Below, piece by piece: positions 7,561 to 15,948 of a DNA stretch of 36,660 nucleotides. The notes under the pieces are model-generated. The model did no database searches and was not told where the DNA came from. It was given only the letters and a program-made list of their open reading frames with translations. Position 1 is the stretch's first letter, and every line of letters starts with the position of its first letter. A program made the translations under genes and the position numbers. The DNA is taken from the NCBI GenBank assembly GCA_964508865.1, contig CAZDVP010000006.1, forward strand, positions 1-36,660. The letters run 5' to 3'. Origin of the DNA: UBA3263 sp964508865 (GTDB lineage Bacteria; Bacteroidota; Bacteroidia; Bacteroidales; Muribaculaceae).

Positions 7561-8994
7561 ATGGCAAACGTAAAGTCACTGGTAAAAGATACCGCAATCT
7601 ATGGGCTGAGTTCAATCGTAGGTCGATTTTTGAACTGGCTGCTCGTTCCGCTCTACACCTATAAATTAGCCACAGGGCAATATGGCGTCGTTGTTAACGT
7701 CTATGCCTACGTTGCGCTGCTTCTGGTCATTCTCACCTACGGAATGGAAACCGGCTTTTTCCGCTTTGTCAACGGCAAGGAGGTCAAGGAGCAGTCGAGG
7801 GTCTATTCAACGGCGCTGATTTCGCTGGCCACTACTTCGGTGGCTTTCGTGATTTTGGTGGCGCTGTTTCTCGACCCGGTGAGCCGAGCGCTCGACACCG
7901 CCAATCATCCGGCCTACGCCATGATGATGGCCATAACAGTTGCCATCGATGCCTTCACCTCGATGCCGTTCGCCTATCTGCGGCAGTTAAACCGGCCCTT
8001 TAGATTCGCTATTCTAAAGTGCGTTGGAATAGCCATTAACATCGGGTTGAATCTGTTTTTCTTTTTCGTTATCTACGATCCCGAAATCGGCGTCGGCTAT
8101 ATTTTCTTCGCCAACCTGATTGCGTCGGTGGCGATGCTTCCGCTGATGATTCCCGAGTTGCGCGGATTCAAATGGACACTCGACACCAAGCTGCTCAAGC
8201 GAATGCTCGCCTACTCGTTTCCGCTGCTGGTGCTCGGCATTGCCGGCAACATGAACCAGAATCTCGACAAAATCCTGTTTCCCTATCTTGTAGCCGACAA
8301 GGCCGACGGCGTTGCCCAGCTCGGCATTTATGGCGCGTGCTGCAAGGTAGCGCTGGTGATGATGATGTTCACCCAGGCCTTCCGCTATGCCTACGAGCCT
8401 TTTATATTCGCGCAGAATAAAAAGGCCGGCGGCGACAGCATGGAGGCCTATCGCAGCGCAATGAAGTTCTTCGTTATCTTCTCCATGGTGATTTTTCTCG
8501 GGGTTATGTTCTATATGCCGCTGTTGCAGCGGTTTATCGACGAGAGCTACCGCTCCGGCCTGCGCGTTGTGCCGATAATCATGATAGCCGACGTGTTTTT
8601 CGGCGTTTTCTATAATCTTTCGCTCTGGTATAAACTGACCGACAAGACTATCTGGGGTACCTGGTTCTCGCTGGGCGGACTTGCGGTGACCATTGCGCTG
8701 AACGTGCTGCTGGTTCCGCGGTTCGGCTATATGGGCTGCGCCTGGAGCGCCTTTGCCTGCTATGGAGCCATGATGCTGGCCAGCTACTTCGTTGGCCGGG
8801 CCAAGTTCCCGCTGCGCTATCCGGTTGGTAGAATCGGTGCTTACTTCTTCGCCGCGCTGCTGCTCTACGCCTTGGGTTCAGCCGTTGATTTGGGCAACCA
8901 GTGGCTGACAATGGCCGCGCGCACTCCACTGCTGATTGTTTACTTGCTCGCTATTTTGAAATTTGAACATATTCCGTTGATTAGCAAGAAATGA
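7561..8994 (+). CDS. Wzx-type polysaccharide/oligosaccharide flippase
   Basis: This 477-residue polytopic membrane protein has about 12-14 hydrophobic segments. The start, VKDTAIYGLSSIVGRFLNWLLVPLYTYKL, is the hallmark opening of the RfbX/Wzx polysaccharide transporters (MOP superfamily), where the first helix and the PLYT/Y motif recur. It probably moves a lipid-linked glycan unit across the inner membrane for LPS, capsule or protein O-glycosylation. The stop codon overlaps the start of the following glycosyltransferase by four bases (ATGA), so the two are translationally coupled and likely act on the same glycan. No larger surface-glycan cluster surrounds them, which fits a conserved two-gene unit more than a variable capsule locus. 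Confidence 0.88.
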   Translation: MANVKSLVKDTAIYGLSSIVGRFLNWLLVPLYTYKLATGQYGVVVNVYAYVALLLVILTYGMETGFFRFVNGKEVKEQSRVYSTALISLATTSVAFVILVALFLDPVSRALDTANHPAYAMMMAITVAIDAFTSMPFAYLRQLNRPFRFAILKCVGIAINIGLNLFFFFVIYDPEIGVGYIFFANLIASVAMLPLMIPELRGFKWTLDTKLLKRMLAYSFPLLVLGIAGNMNQNLDKILFPYLVADKADGVAQLGIYGACCKVALVMMMFTQAFRYAYEPFIFAQNKKAGGDSMEAYRSAMKFFVIFSMVIFLGVMFYMPLLQRFIDESYRSGLRVVPIIMIADVFFGVFYNLSLWYKLTDKTIWGTWFSLGGLAVTIALNVLLVPRFGYMGCAWSAFACYGAMMLASYFVGRAKFPLRYPVGRIGAYFFAALLLYALGSAVDLGNQWLTMAARTPLLIVYLLAILKFEHIPLISKK

Positions 8995-10172
8995 AAATTG
9001 CGATTTTAAGTACTTCTTTAACCACCGGTGGCGCCGCAATCGTCACCGAACGGCTCGGACGGGCGCTTCAATCGCTCGGCCATGAGGTCAAATTCTTCAT
9101 TCTTCCGGGCAAAAGAGAGCGCAAACCCTCATTTCTTGCAGAAAGACTTGAAGTTTTCATTGGTAACGGATTTAATAAAAAGGATTTATTCAAGGCGTCG
9201 ACGGGTTCGTTTGGCCTGAAAGCACCGGTTGATGAAATGATTGCCTGGAAGCCCGACATTGCTTTGCTTGCATGGGTCAACCAGGGCTTCGTTTCGCTCA
9301 GCCAGGTGCGCCGCATCGGCCGGGCCGGCATCCCGATGGTGTGGGTCATGCACGATATGTGGAACCTGACCGGCATATGCCATTACTCAATGGATTGCAT
9401 GCGCTTCCGCGACCAATGCGGCTGCTGCCGGCTGGTAGCGCCCCGGTTGCGCAGTCCGCGAGATTTATCACATCGCGTTTGGCGCCGCAAGTTCCGCACC
9501 TATCAGGCAACGCCCGGCATTACGTTCGTGGCCGTGAGCCGCTGGCTCCACGACCTTGCCCGCGAATCGTCGCTGCTCGGCAACAGGGATTGCCGGGTCA
9601 TTCCGAATGTTTTTCCGCTCGAAAGCTATTCGATCGGGCAGAAGGAAAAAGGTCTGATTATACTCGGCGCGGCGCGCCTGGATGTGCCCATTAAGGGGCT
9701 TGATCTGGCCATTGAGGCGCTGAATCAGGTTGACCCGCAGACCGGGGCGCACGTTGCTTTTTTCGGCGATTTGCGCGATTCCAACGCTTTCAGCAAGCTC
9801 CGTTTGCCCTATGAATACCTCGGACCGCTCCGGCCCGAACAGGTGGCCGAGCTATGCGGGCGGGCGCAGGTTCTGCTCAGCACCGCGCGCTACGAAAACC
9901 TGCCCACAACCCTCATCGAAGGGCAGGCCGGCGGCTGCATTCCGGTCAGTTTTCTGCGTGGAGGTCAGGCCGATATCATTGACCACGGCCGAACAGGCTG
10001 GCTCTCGCCGTTTGGCGACTGCGCCGACATTGCGCGCGGCATAGAATGGGCGCTGACGGCCAACGTGAAACCCGAAGATTTGCGGCGCTCGGTGGCTGAG
10101 AAATTCAGTGCCCGGACCGTTGCGCGCGCCTACGAACAACTTTTTCTTGAAATTCTCGCAAAAAATCACTAA
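8991..10172 (+). CDS. Family 4 glycosyltransferase
   Basis: This 393-residue cytoplasmic enzyme has the GT-B fold of GT4. The N-terminal Rossmann half begins MKIAILSTSLTTGGAAIV, with the usual glycine-rich sugar-acceptor loop. Residues about 115-150 contain VMHDMWNLTGICHYSMDC followed by a Cys-rich patch (CGCC), seen in WcaC-like GT4 enzymes. The C-terminal donor-binding half has ILGAARLDVPIKGLDLAIEAL (about 220-245) and the E-x7-E-type segment NLPTTLIEGQAGG (about 303-315). It overlaps the flippase gene by four bases. Donor and acceptor sugars cannot be told from sequence. Its stop codon TAA is part of the parE promoter box. Confidence 0.88.
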   Translation: MKIAILSTSLTTGGAAIVTERLGRALQSLGHEVKFFILPGKRERKPSFLAERLEVFIGNGFNKKDLFKASTGSFGLKAPVDEMIAWKPDIALLAWVNQGFVSLSQVRRIGRAGIPMVWVMHDMWNLTGICHYSMDCMRFRDQCGCCRLVAPRLRSPRDLSHRVWRRKFRTYQATPGITFVAVSRWLHDLARESSLLGNRDCRVIPNVFPLESYSIGQKEKGLIILGAARLDVPIKGLDLAIEALNQVDPQTGAHVAFFGDLRDSNAFSKLRLPYEYLGPLRPEQVAELCGRAQVLLSTARYENLPTTLIEGQAGGCIPVSFLRGGQADIIDHGRTGWLSPFGDCADIARGIEWALTANVKPEDLRRSVAEKFSARTVARAYEQLFLEILAKNH

Positions 10173-10177
10173 ATTTG
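10146..10177 (+). promoter_or_regulatory. Promoter of topoisomerase IV subunit B
   Basis: CTTG (10146-10149), one mismatch from TTTG, is followed after 20 bases by TAAATTTG (10170-10177), an exact -7 box. The TAA of the box is the stop codon of the glycosyltransferase. The box ends five bases before the parE ATG at 10183, so transcription from here would give a leaderless or nearly leaderless mRNA. Confidence 0.6.
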
Positions 10178-10182
10178 CAGCA

Positions 10183-12126
10183 ATGGAAGAATTTGAAGAA
10201 AAAGATAATCAGAGCCTTGATTTGCAGGCTCCCGATAATTATACCGGCGACGATATAAAAACCCTTGACTGGAAAGAACATATTCGTCGCCGCCCCGGCA
10301 TGTATATCGGCAAGTTGGGCGACGGCTCCGCTTCCGACGACGGCATTTACGTTCTGCTCAAAGAGGTGCTCGACAATGCTATCGACGAGTTCATGATGGG
10401 CTTCGGCAAGCAGATTCTGGTCGATATAGCCGCCGAAACCGGCCGCGTTACGGTGCGCGACTTCGGCCGCGGCATTCCGCTGGAAAAGCTCGAAGATGTT
10501 TCCAGCAAAATGAACACCGGCGCCAAATATGACTCAAAGGCTTTTAAAAAGAGCGTTGGCCTGAACGGTGTCGGTATCAAGGCTGTTAATGCGCTGAGCA
10601 CCAGTTTTGTAATTACCGCCACTCGCCAGGGCCAGTCGCGCACAATTGCCTTCAGCTGCGGTTCGATAGTTTCCGACACCGGCATCGTTTCAACCCCCGA
10701 CGAGCAAAACGGCACCAAAGTCGAGTTTATTCCCGACGGCGATATTTTCCGCGGCTATCACTTTGAGGAGCACCATGTTATGCCCTTGTTGAAGAACTAC
10801 ACGTTTCTCAACACCGGCCTGGCAATCATCTATAACGGCCGCCGCTACGCCTCGCGCAACGGTCTTGCAGACCTGCTCAAGGAGAAAATGGACTCCGACG
10901 CCCTCTATCCGCTCATTCACCTTAAAGGCGAAGACATTGAGGTAGTTATCACTCATGCCGAGCAGTATGGCGAAGAATATTACTCGTTCGTCAACGGCCA
11001 GCACACCACCCAGGGTGGCACCCACTTAGCTGCGTTTAAGGATAGCGTGGGACGCACAATCAAGGAGTTTTTCGGCAAGGATTTCATTCCGGCCGATATC
11101 CGCAACGGCATGGTGGCCGCAGTGAGCATAAAGGTTGAAGAGCCTGTGTTTGAGTCGCAGACCAAAACCAAGCTCGGCTCGCGCGACGTTGGTCCGGAGG
11201 GCCCGACCGTGGCGAAATTCGTTGGCGACTTCCTGAAAAAAGAGCTCGACAACTACCTGCATAAGGAAAAAGACACCGCCGAGATCATGCTCGGCAAGAT
11301 TCAGGCCAGCGAGCGCGACCGAAAGGCGATGGCTTCAGTTACCAAAGCCGCCCGCGAGCGCGCCAAAAAGGTTAACCTCCACAATCCCAAGCTGCGCGAC
11401 AGCCAGATTCACTTCAATGACTCCAAAGGCGACGAGGAGCTGAAAGCCTCGAGCTGCATATTTATTACCGAGGGCGACTCCGCATCCGGCTCGATAACCA
11501 AGATTCGCGACGTCAAGACCCAGGCGGTATTTTCCCTGCGCGGTAAGCCGCTGAATTCCTATGGCATGACGCAAAAGGTCGTTTACGAAAACGAGGAATT
11601 CAACCTGCTGCAGGCCGCGCTGAATATCGAGGACGGCATTGACGGTCTGCGCTATAACAAGGTTATCATTGCAACCGATGCCGACGTCGACGGCATGCAC
11701 ATCCGCCTGCTCCTGCTGACTTTCTTCCTGCAGTTCTTCCCCGATCTGGTAAAGAAGGGCCACGTTTATATTCTCCAGACCCCGCTGTTTCGCGTGCGCT
11801 CCAAAAAGGGAGCCAAGCGCGGCGCCAAAAAAGGCGCTAAAAACGAGGGCGAAACTTATTATTGCTACACTGACCAGGAGCGCCTCGACGCAATCGACCG
11901 CCTGAAAAACGATGCGGAAATCACCCGATTCAAAGGTCTGGGCGAAATCTCGCCCGAGGAGTTCCGCGACTTTATCGGTCCGGATATGCGTCTGGATCAG
12001 GTCAACGTTAGCAAAGAAGATGGCGTCAGCTCCATGCTCGCCTTCTATATGGGCAAGAATACTCCTGATCGCCAGCAGTTTATTATCAATAATCTGGTTA
12101 TCGAGGATGATAGCGAAATTTCTTAA
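10183..12126 (+). CDS. parE: DNA topoisomerase IV subunit B (type IIA)
   Basis: This 647-residue protein is the ATPase subunit of a type IIA topoisomerase that unlinks replicated chromosomes. A GHKL ATPase domain has the motif EVLDNAIDE (about 62-70) and the ATP-lid GVGIKAVNAL. The transducer domain includes the QTKTKLGSRDV segment (about 325). The TOPRIM domain has TEGDSASG (about 428) and DADVDGMHIR (about 499). Length and motifs fit the ParE branch better than GyrB. The start is the ATG at 10183; an upstream in-frame ATG at 10108 would lie inside the glycosyltransferase. Odd point: a lysine/alanine/glycine-rich stretch (about residues 539-557, GAK three times) interrupts the C-terminal part of the TOPRIM region. 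The stop overlaps the next gene by 20 bases. Confidence 0.93.
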   Translation: MEEFEEKDNQSLDLQAPDNYTGDDIKTLDWKEHIRRRPGMYIGKLGDGSASDDGIYVLLKEVLDNAIDEFMMGFGKQILVDIAAETGRVTVRDFGRGIPLEKLEDVSSKMNTGAKYDSKAFKKSVGLNGVGIKAVNALSTSFVITATRQGQSRTIAFSCGSIVSDTGIVSTPDEQNGTKVEFIPDGDIFRGYHFEEHHVMPLLKNYTFLNTGLAIIYNGRRYASRNGLADLLKEKMDSDALYPLIHLKGEDIEVVITHAEQYGEEYYSFVNGQHTTQGGTHLAAFKDSVGRTIKEFFGKDFIPADIRNGMVAAVSIKVEEPVFESQTKTKLGSRDVGPEGPTVAKFVGDFLKKELDNYLHKEKDTAEIMLGKIQASERDRKAMASVTKAARERAKKVNLHNPKLRDSQIHFNDSKGDEELKASSCIFITEGDSASGSITKIRDVKTQAVFSLRGKPLNSYGMTQKVVYENEEFNLLQAALNIEDGIDGLRYNKVIIATDADVDGMHIRLLLLTFFLQFFPDLVKKGHVYILQTPLFRVRSKKGAKRGAKKGAKNEGETYYCYTDQERLDAIDRLKNDAEITRFKGLGEISPEEFRDFIGPDMRLDQVNVSKEDGVSSMLAFYMGKNTPDRQQFIINNLVIEDDSEIS

Positions 12127-13114
12127 GGTTCTGCTTGCGTCGCTGGTTGCCTTTCCGGCCGGGGCATGCACCTCGGCTCTCATCGGTGGCGCCATGACCC
12201 GCTCCGGACACCCGATTCTCTGGAAGCATCGCGACTCCGGTTTCGAGCAGAACTTTATTGAAAAAGTAGCGGCCACCGACTCCACGGCGGCCTATGTTGC
12301 GCTTTTCAACGGCGGCGATTCGCTGCTGGTTGAAGCCTGGTGCGGGTTCAACGACCGCGGCTTCGCGGTTATGAACGCCGCCTCGTATAACCTTGCGCCC
12401 GACACTGCCGCGCTGCGCGACCGCGAGGGCGTTATTATGACTGCCGCACTGCGCAAATGCCGTTCTGTCTGCGATTTTGGCCGTTTGCTCGATTCTCTGC
12501 CAAGGCCTTTAGGCGTGCAGGCTAATTTCGGAGTGCTCGACTCGAGCGGCGCAGGTGCTTACTTCGAAACTTCCGACACCGGCTATGTCCGCTTTGACTT
12601 GCCGGCCGATTCGCTGCTTGTACGCACCAATTTCTCGGTGGCCGGCAAATGCGGCCGGGGGCTCGGTAGGGCCCGATACTCGGCTGCATGCCACCTTGTT
12701 GCACCGCATATGCGCGACCGCAGCTTCACTCCCCGGCTGCTGACCGACACTCTCTCGCGCTCGTTTTTCGATGTGGCCCGCGGCAAAGACCTGTTGACTC
12801 AGAGCCGTTTGACCGAGGTGGCCGACCGCGGCGACTTCATTCCGCGCAGGTCAACTTCCGCTTCGATAGCCATTGAGCTCTCGCCGGAGCCGACAATGTG
12901 GGTTATACTCGGCTATCCGCCGCTGTCGCAGGCTGTTCTGGTGACTCTCGGCAATATCCCCGACGAATTGCGCCCCACGCTTCCCGGCGCCCTCTCGCCG
13001 CTGAGCAACCGCAACGTTCAGCGCCGCAACCGCCTGTTTCGCAGGCGCAATGGCCAATGGATGCTCAACCTCTCCCAACTCAGAACCTTAACCCAATCTA
13101 AATCCCCCAAATGA
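12107..13114 (+). CDS. Secreted C45-like Ntn hydrolase (acyl-transferase/amidohydrolase family)
   Basis: This 335-residue exported protein belongs to the N-terminal-nucleophile hydrolases related to peptidase family C45 and carcinine hydrolase. The signal peptide MIAKFLKVLLASLVAFPAGA ends directly before Cys21-Thr-Ser, so signal cleavage would expose the Cys as N-terminal nucleophile. Family features follow: PILWKHRDSG (about 38-47), GFNDRGFAVMNAASYNL (about 80-97), DREGVIM, and GVQANFGVLDSSGAGAYFE (about 136-154). Natural substrates would be amides; the exact one is unknown. A lipoprotein reading of AGAC is possible but would block the nucleophile. The ATG at 12107 lies in the parE 3' end, and the stop overlaps the GH20 start by four bases, so translation is coupled on both sides. 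Confidence 0.82.
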   Translation: MIAKFLKVLLASLVAFPAGACTSALIGGAMTRSGHPILWKHRDSGFEQNFIEKVAATDSTAAYVALFNGGDSLLVEAWCGFNDRGFAVMNAASYNLAPDTAALRDREGVIMTAALRKCRSVCDFGRLLDSLPRPLGVQANFGVLDSSGAGAYFETSDTGYVRFDLPADSLLVRTNFSVAGKCGRGLGRARYSAACHLVAPHMRDRSFTPRLLTDTLSRSFFDVARGKDLLTQSRLTEVADRGDFIPRRSTSASIAIELSPEPTMWVILGYPPLSQAVLVTLGNIPDELRPTLPGALSPLSNRNVQRRNRLFRRRNGQWMLNLSQLRTLTQSKSPK

Positions 13115-15906
13115 AAAGATATTTGCTTGCAATAGCCCTGTTTTTGGGCAGTATGCTTCCCGCGCAGGCAGCGGTTGAGCATCTGCTTCCGCCGGTAAAG
13201 GTTTATCTCGAAAAAGATTGTGTCGGTTTCGATTTGAACCGCAGCGTTGAGCTGACCGACGCAACCGGCTGCGAGCTGCTGCGCGAGGTTTTGCTCTCGG
13301 CGGGCATGACGTTGACCGACGCCAATCCGCAGGCCGAGGTCGCCGTTGGCATTGTTGATGAAATACCCGGCGCGTTCAACCATAATCTGCCCGATTATCC
13401 CGATGAGGCATATTCTATCAGCATCAGCGACAATAAGATAGATATCAAGGCGCTGACGCCAACCGGGGTTATCCGCGCCGCGCAAACTCTGGGTCAGCTC
13501 GTAATCGGCGCCCGGTCGTTTCCTCCGGTCGACATTGTTGACTGGCCGGCGTTTAAGCTCCGCGGTTTCATGCACGACGTTGGCCGCTCGTTTATTTCGG
13601 TCGATGAACTCAAAAAGCAGATTCGCCTGCTCAGTGCTTTCAAAGTCAACACTTTTCATTGGCATCTGACTGAAAACCAGGCATGGCGCTTCGAGGTCAA
13701 GGCCTATCCGCAGCTGACTTCCGAAGAGTCGATGACCCGCTATGCCGGTCAGTTCTACTCGCAGGAGCAGATTCGCCAGGTGCTCGCCGAGGCGCGTAAA
13801 CATGGCGTAACGGTTATTCCCGAAATCGACATGCCCGGCCATTCTGCCGCGTTTGAGCGCGCTATGGGCTTCGAAATGCAGACCCCGCAGGGCAAGGAAG
13901 TGCTCAAAAACGTTCTGACCGAGGTTGCGGCCCTCTTTGCCGATTCGCCATATATCCACATGGGAGCCGACGAAAAGACCATTACCGACAATACGTTTCT
14001 CGACACAATGATTGACCACCTCCACTCGCTGGGCAAAAAGGTGGTTTGCTGGAATAGAATCAATGGCGTCAATATTGCTGACCATAAGTTCGACATGACT
14101 CAGATGTGGGCCACCGCCGGCTCGAAAATCGCCGGCATCCCCAACATTGACTGCCGATATAACTACACCAACCACTTCGACGTTTTCGCCGATTTGGTCG
14201 GAATCTACAAGAGTTCGATTTATTACACCCCAATCGGTACCGACGAAGTCGCCGGAACCATTTCCTGCCCCTGGAACGACCGCAAGACTCCGACCGAAAC
14301 CGACATTATCCGCCAGAACAACTTTTATGCCAACGTTCTCGCTTCGGTCGAACGCGCCTGGAAGGGTGGTGGCGAGCAATATATTGAAAAAGGCGGCACC
14401 ATGCTGCCCAACGCAGGCAGCGAATTTGAGGAGTTCGCCGACTGGGAACGCCGCTTTTTGCTCCATAAGCAAACAACCCTGAAAAATGAGCCGGTGCCGT
14501 ATGTCAGGCAAACCAACGTTCGCTGGCACGTTACCGAATGGTTTGCCAACGGCGGCAACAGCGCGGCAACGTTCGCTCCCGAAAGCGGCATCGACAATCC
14601 GACATGGAAGGTTACTGCAGTTACCGGCGCCGGCATTTACCTGCGCCACACCTGGGGCGGCACGGTTCCCGGGCTCTACGCCGATGCTTCGCTCAATCAA
14701 ACCGCCTATGCCTACACCTATGTTTACTCGCCTGTTGACCAAACAGCCGGCGCGCTGATTGAGTTTCAGAACTATGGCCGTTCCGAAAACGACCTTGCGC
14801 CAGACAATGGCAACTGGGACCGCAAAGGCTCCCGCATCTGGCTCAACGACGAAGAACTCCGGGCTCCCGACTGGACAAACGCCGGCAAGGGCATTAACAG
14901 CGAGGTTGACTTAGGCAACGAGAACTTCACCGCCCGCAAGCCGCTGCAGGTTGCCCTGCGTCAGGGGTGGAACAAGGTGCTGGTAAAGCTGCCTTATGTT
15001 GCCGCGCCGGGAGTCAGGCTTAACAAATGGATGTGGACGTTCGTGCTCACCGATCCTGAGGGCAATGAGGCTCTCGAAGGGCTGGTTTATTCCCCCTCGA
15101 AATATCTTGATTCCCAGGTCGAAACCCTGGCTCAGCTGATTGCCGAGGCCCGCGCCGCTGTGGCCGAAGTGATTAAGGACGAGGTCGGTTACTATGCTTC
15201 GTCGGCGCTCGACACCGAACTGCTCGCCGCGGCCGACGAGCTTGAGGCCACTCTTTCCGACGACGTTGCTCAGCCCGAGCGTGCCGCCCAATGTGCGCGC
15301 CTGCAGGGGCTGCTCGACGCCTTTCGCAGCGGCTATACGGCCGCCGGAATCGTTCAGCCCGCAAAAGATATTTACTACCAGCTGTTTACTCCGCTGCGCG
15401 ATTCGCGCTATGTTGCCGCCGAAGGCTCCGTGTTGCAAGGCGTTGACTCGCCCGGTGATAATGCCGCCTGGGTTTTCGACTCGCGGACTGACGGTTCGTT
15501 TAACATCGTGAACTATTCCAGCGGCATGTTTGTGGCGCCCACGGCTGCCGGCAACACTCAGCTGACCCTGTCGGTCGCCGAGCCGGCCGCCGGCTGGCAG
15601 GTCAAACCCGCCGGGCAAATCGGCTATGTTATTCTGGTCAGCGGCTCCGCTCAGTTCAACCAGACCAACGCCGGTCTCGGCTTCAAGATTTATAACTGGG
15701 GCGACGGAACGAACGTTACCGACACCGGCTGCCAGTTCCGTTGCGTCGCAACCGATTTGCGCAAGAATCAGGACTCACTTTCCCCGGTGACCGCCGCTGC
15801 CAAGACCCGGAGCGATGCTACCTTTGACCTGAGCGGCCGCAGGGTAGTTGCCGGCGAGGCCCGCGGCATAGTTATCAGCCGTGGAGTGAAAACGGTTAAT
15901 AGATAA
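13111..15906 (+). CDS. GH20 beta-N-acetylhexosaminidase, secreted multidomain
   Basis: This 931-residue exported enzyme is predicted to release terminal beta-linked GlcNAc or GalNAc from glycans. It has a signal peptide (MKRYLLAIALFLGSMLPAQA), an N-terminal GH20b-type domain (about 25-145), and a catalytic GH20 barrel from about 150 (FKLRGFMHDVGRSF, NTFHWHLTENQAWR, VIPEIDMPGHS). The catalytic Asp-Glu pair lies in HMGADEKTI (about 285), where most family members read GGDE. A galactose-binding-like module (about 470-660), a helical linker, and a lectin-like region (about 750-895) follow. The last 25 residues (FDLSGRRV then GIVISRGVKTV) resemble the C-terminal tag of two other exported proteins in this window. 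It overlaps the preceding gene by four bases and precedes a fucosidase by 42 bases. Confidence 0.92.
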   Translation: MKRYLLAIALFLGSMLPAQAAVEHLLPPVKVYLEKDCVGFDLNRSVELTDATGCELLREVLLSAGMTLTDANPQAEVAVGIVDEIPGAFNHNLPDYPDEAYSISISDNKIDIKALTPTGVIRAAQTLGQLVIGARSFPPVDIVDWPAFKLRGFMHDVGRSFISVDELKKQIRLLSAFKVNTFHWHLTENQAWRFEVKAYPQLTSEESMTRYAGQFYSQEQIRQVLAEARKHGVTVIPEIDMPGHSAAFERAMGFEMQTPQGKEVLKNVLTEVAALFADSPYIHMGADEKTITDNTFLDTMIDHLHSLGKKVVCWNRINGVNIADHKFDMTQMWATAGSKIAGIPNIDCRYNYTNHFDVFADLVGIYKSSIYYTPIGTDEVAGTISCPWNDRKTPTETDIIRQNNFYANVLASVERAWKGGGEQYIEKGGTMLPNAGSEFEEFADWERRFLLHKQTTLKNEPVPYVRQTNVRWHVTEWFANGGNSAATFAPESGIDNPTWKVTAVTGAGIYLRHTWGGTVPGLYADASLNQTAYAYTYVYSPVDQTAGALIEFQNYGRSENDLAPDNGNWDRKGSRIWLNDEELRAPDWTNAGKGINSEVDLGNENFTARKPLQVALRQGWNKVLVKLPYVAAPGVRLNKWMWTFVLTDPEGNEALEGLVYSPSKYLDSQVETLAQLIAEARAAVAEVIKDEVGYYASSALDTELLAAADELEATLSDDVAQPERAAQCARLQGLLDAFRSGYTAAGIVQPAKDIYYQLFTPLRDSRYVAAEGSVLQGVDSPGDNAAWVFDSRTDGSFNIVNYSSGMFVAPTAAGNTQLTLSVAEPAAGWQVKPAGQIGYVILVSGSAQFNQTNAGLGFKIYNWGDGTNVTDTGCQFRCVATDLRKNQDSLSPVTAAAKTRSDATFDLSGRRVVAGEARGIVISRGVKTVNR

Positions 15907-15948
15907 TAATTTAATAATTAACAAATAACAATCACTTATCGCAACCTT

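Noticed and set aside
10108..10182. Upstream start for ParE
   Set aside because: It overlaps the glycosyltransferase C-terminus and is unlike ParE N-termini. The promoter box at 10170 also argues against it.
11912..12106. Upstream extension of the C45-like hydrolase
   Set aside because: It lies within parE in another frame, and the signal peptide starts at 12107.
13018..14742. 574-codon open frame on the minus strand opposite GH20
   Set aside because: It runs antisense to a well-supported catalytic domain, with shadow-type composition and no start signal. The same applies to 16186-17178, 11335-12285 and 4360-5187.
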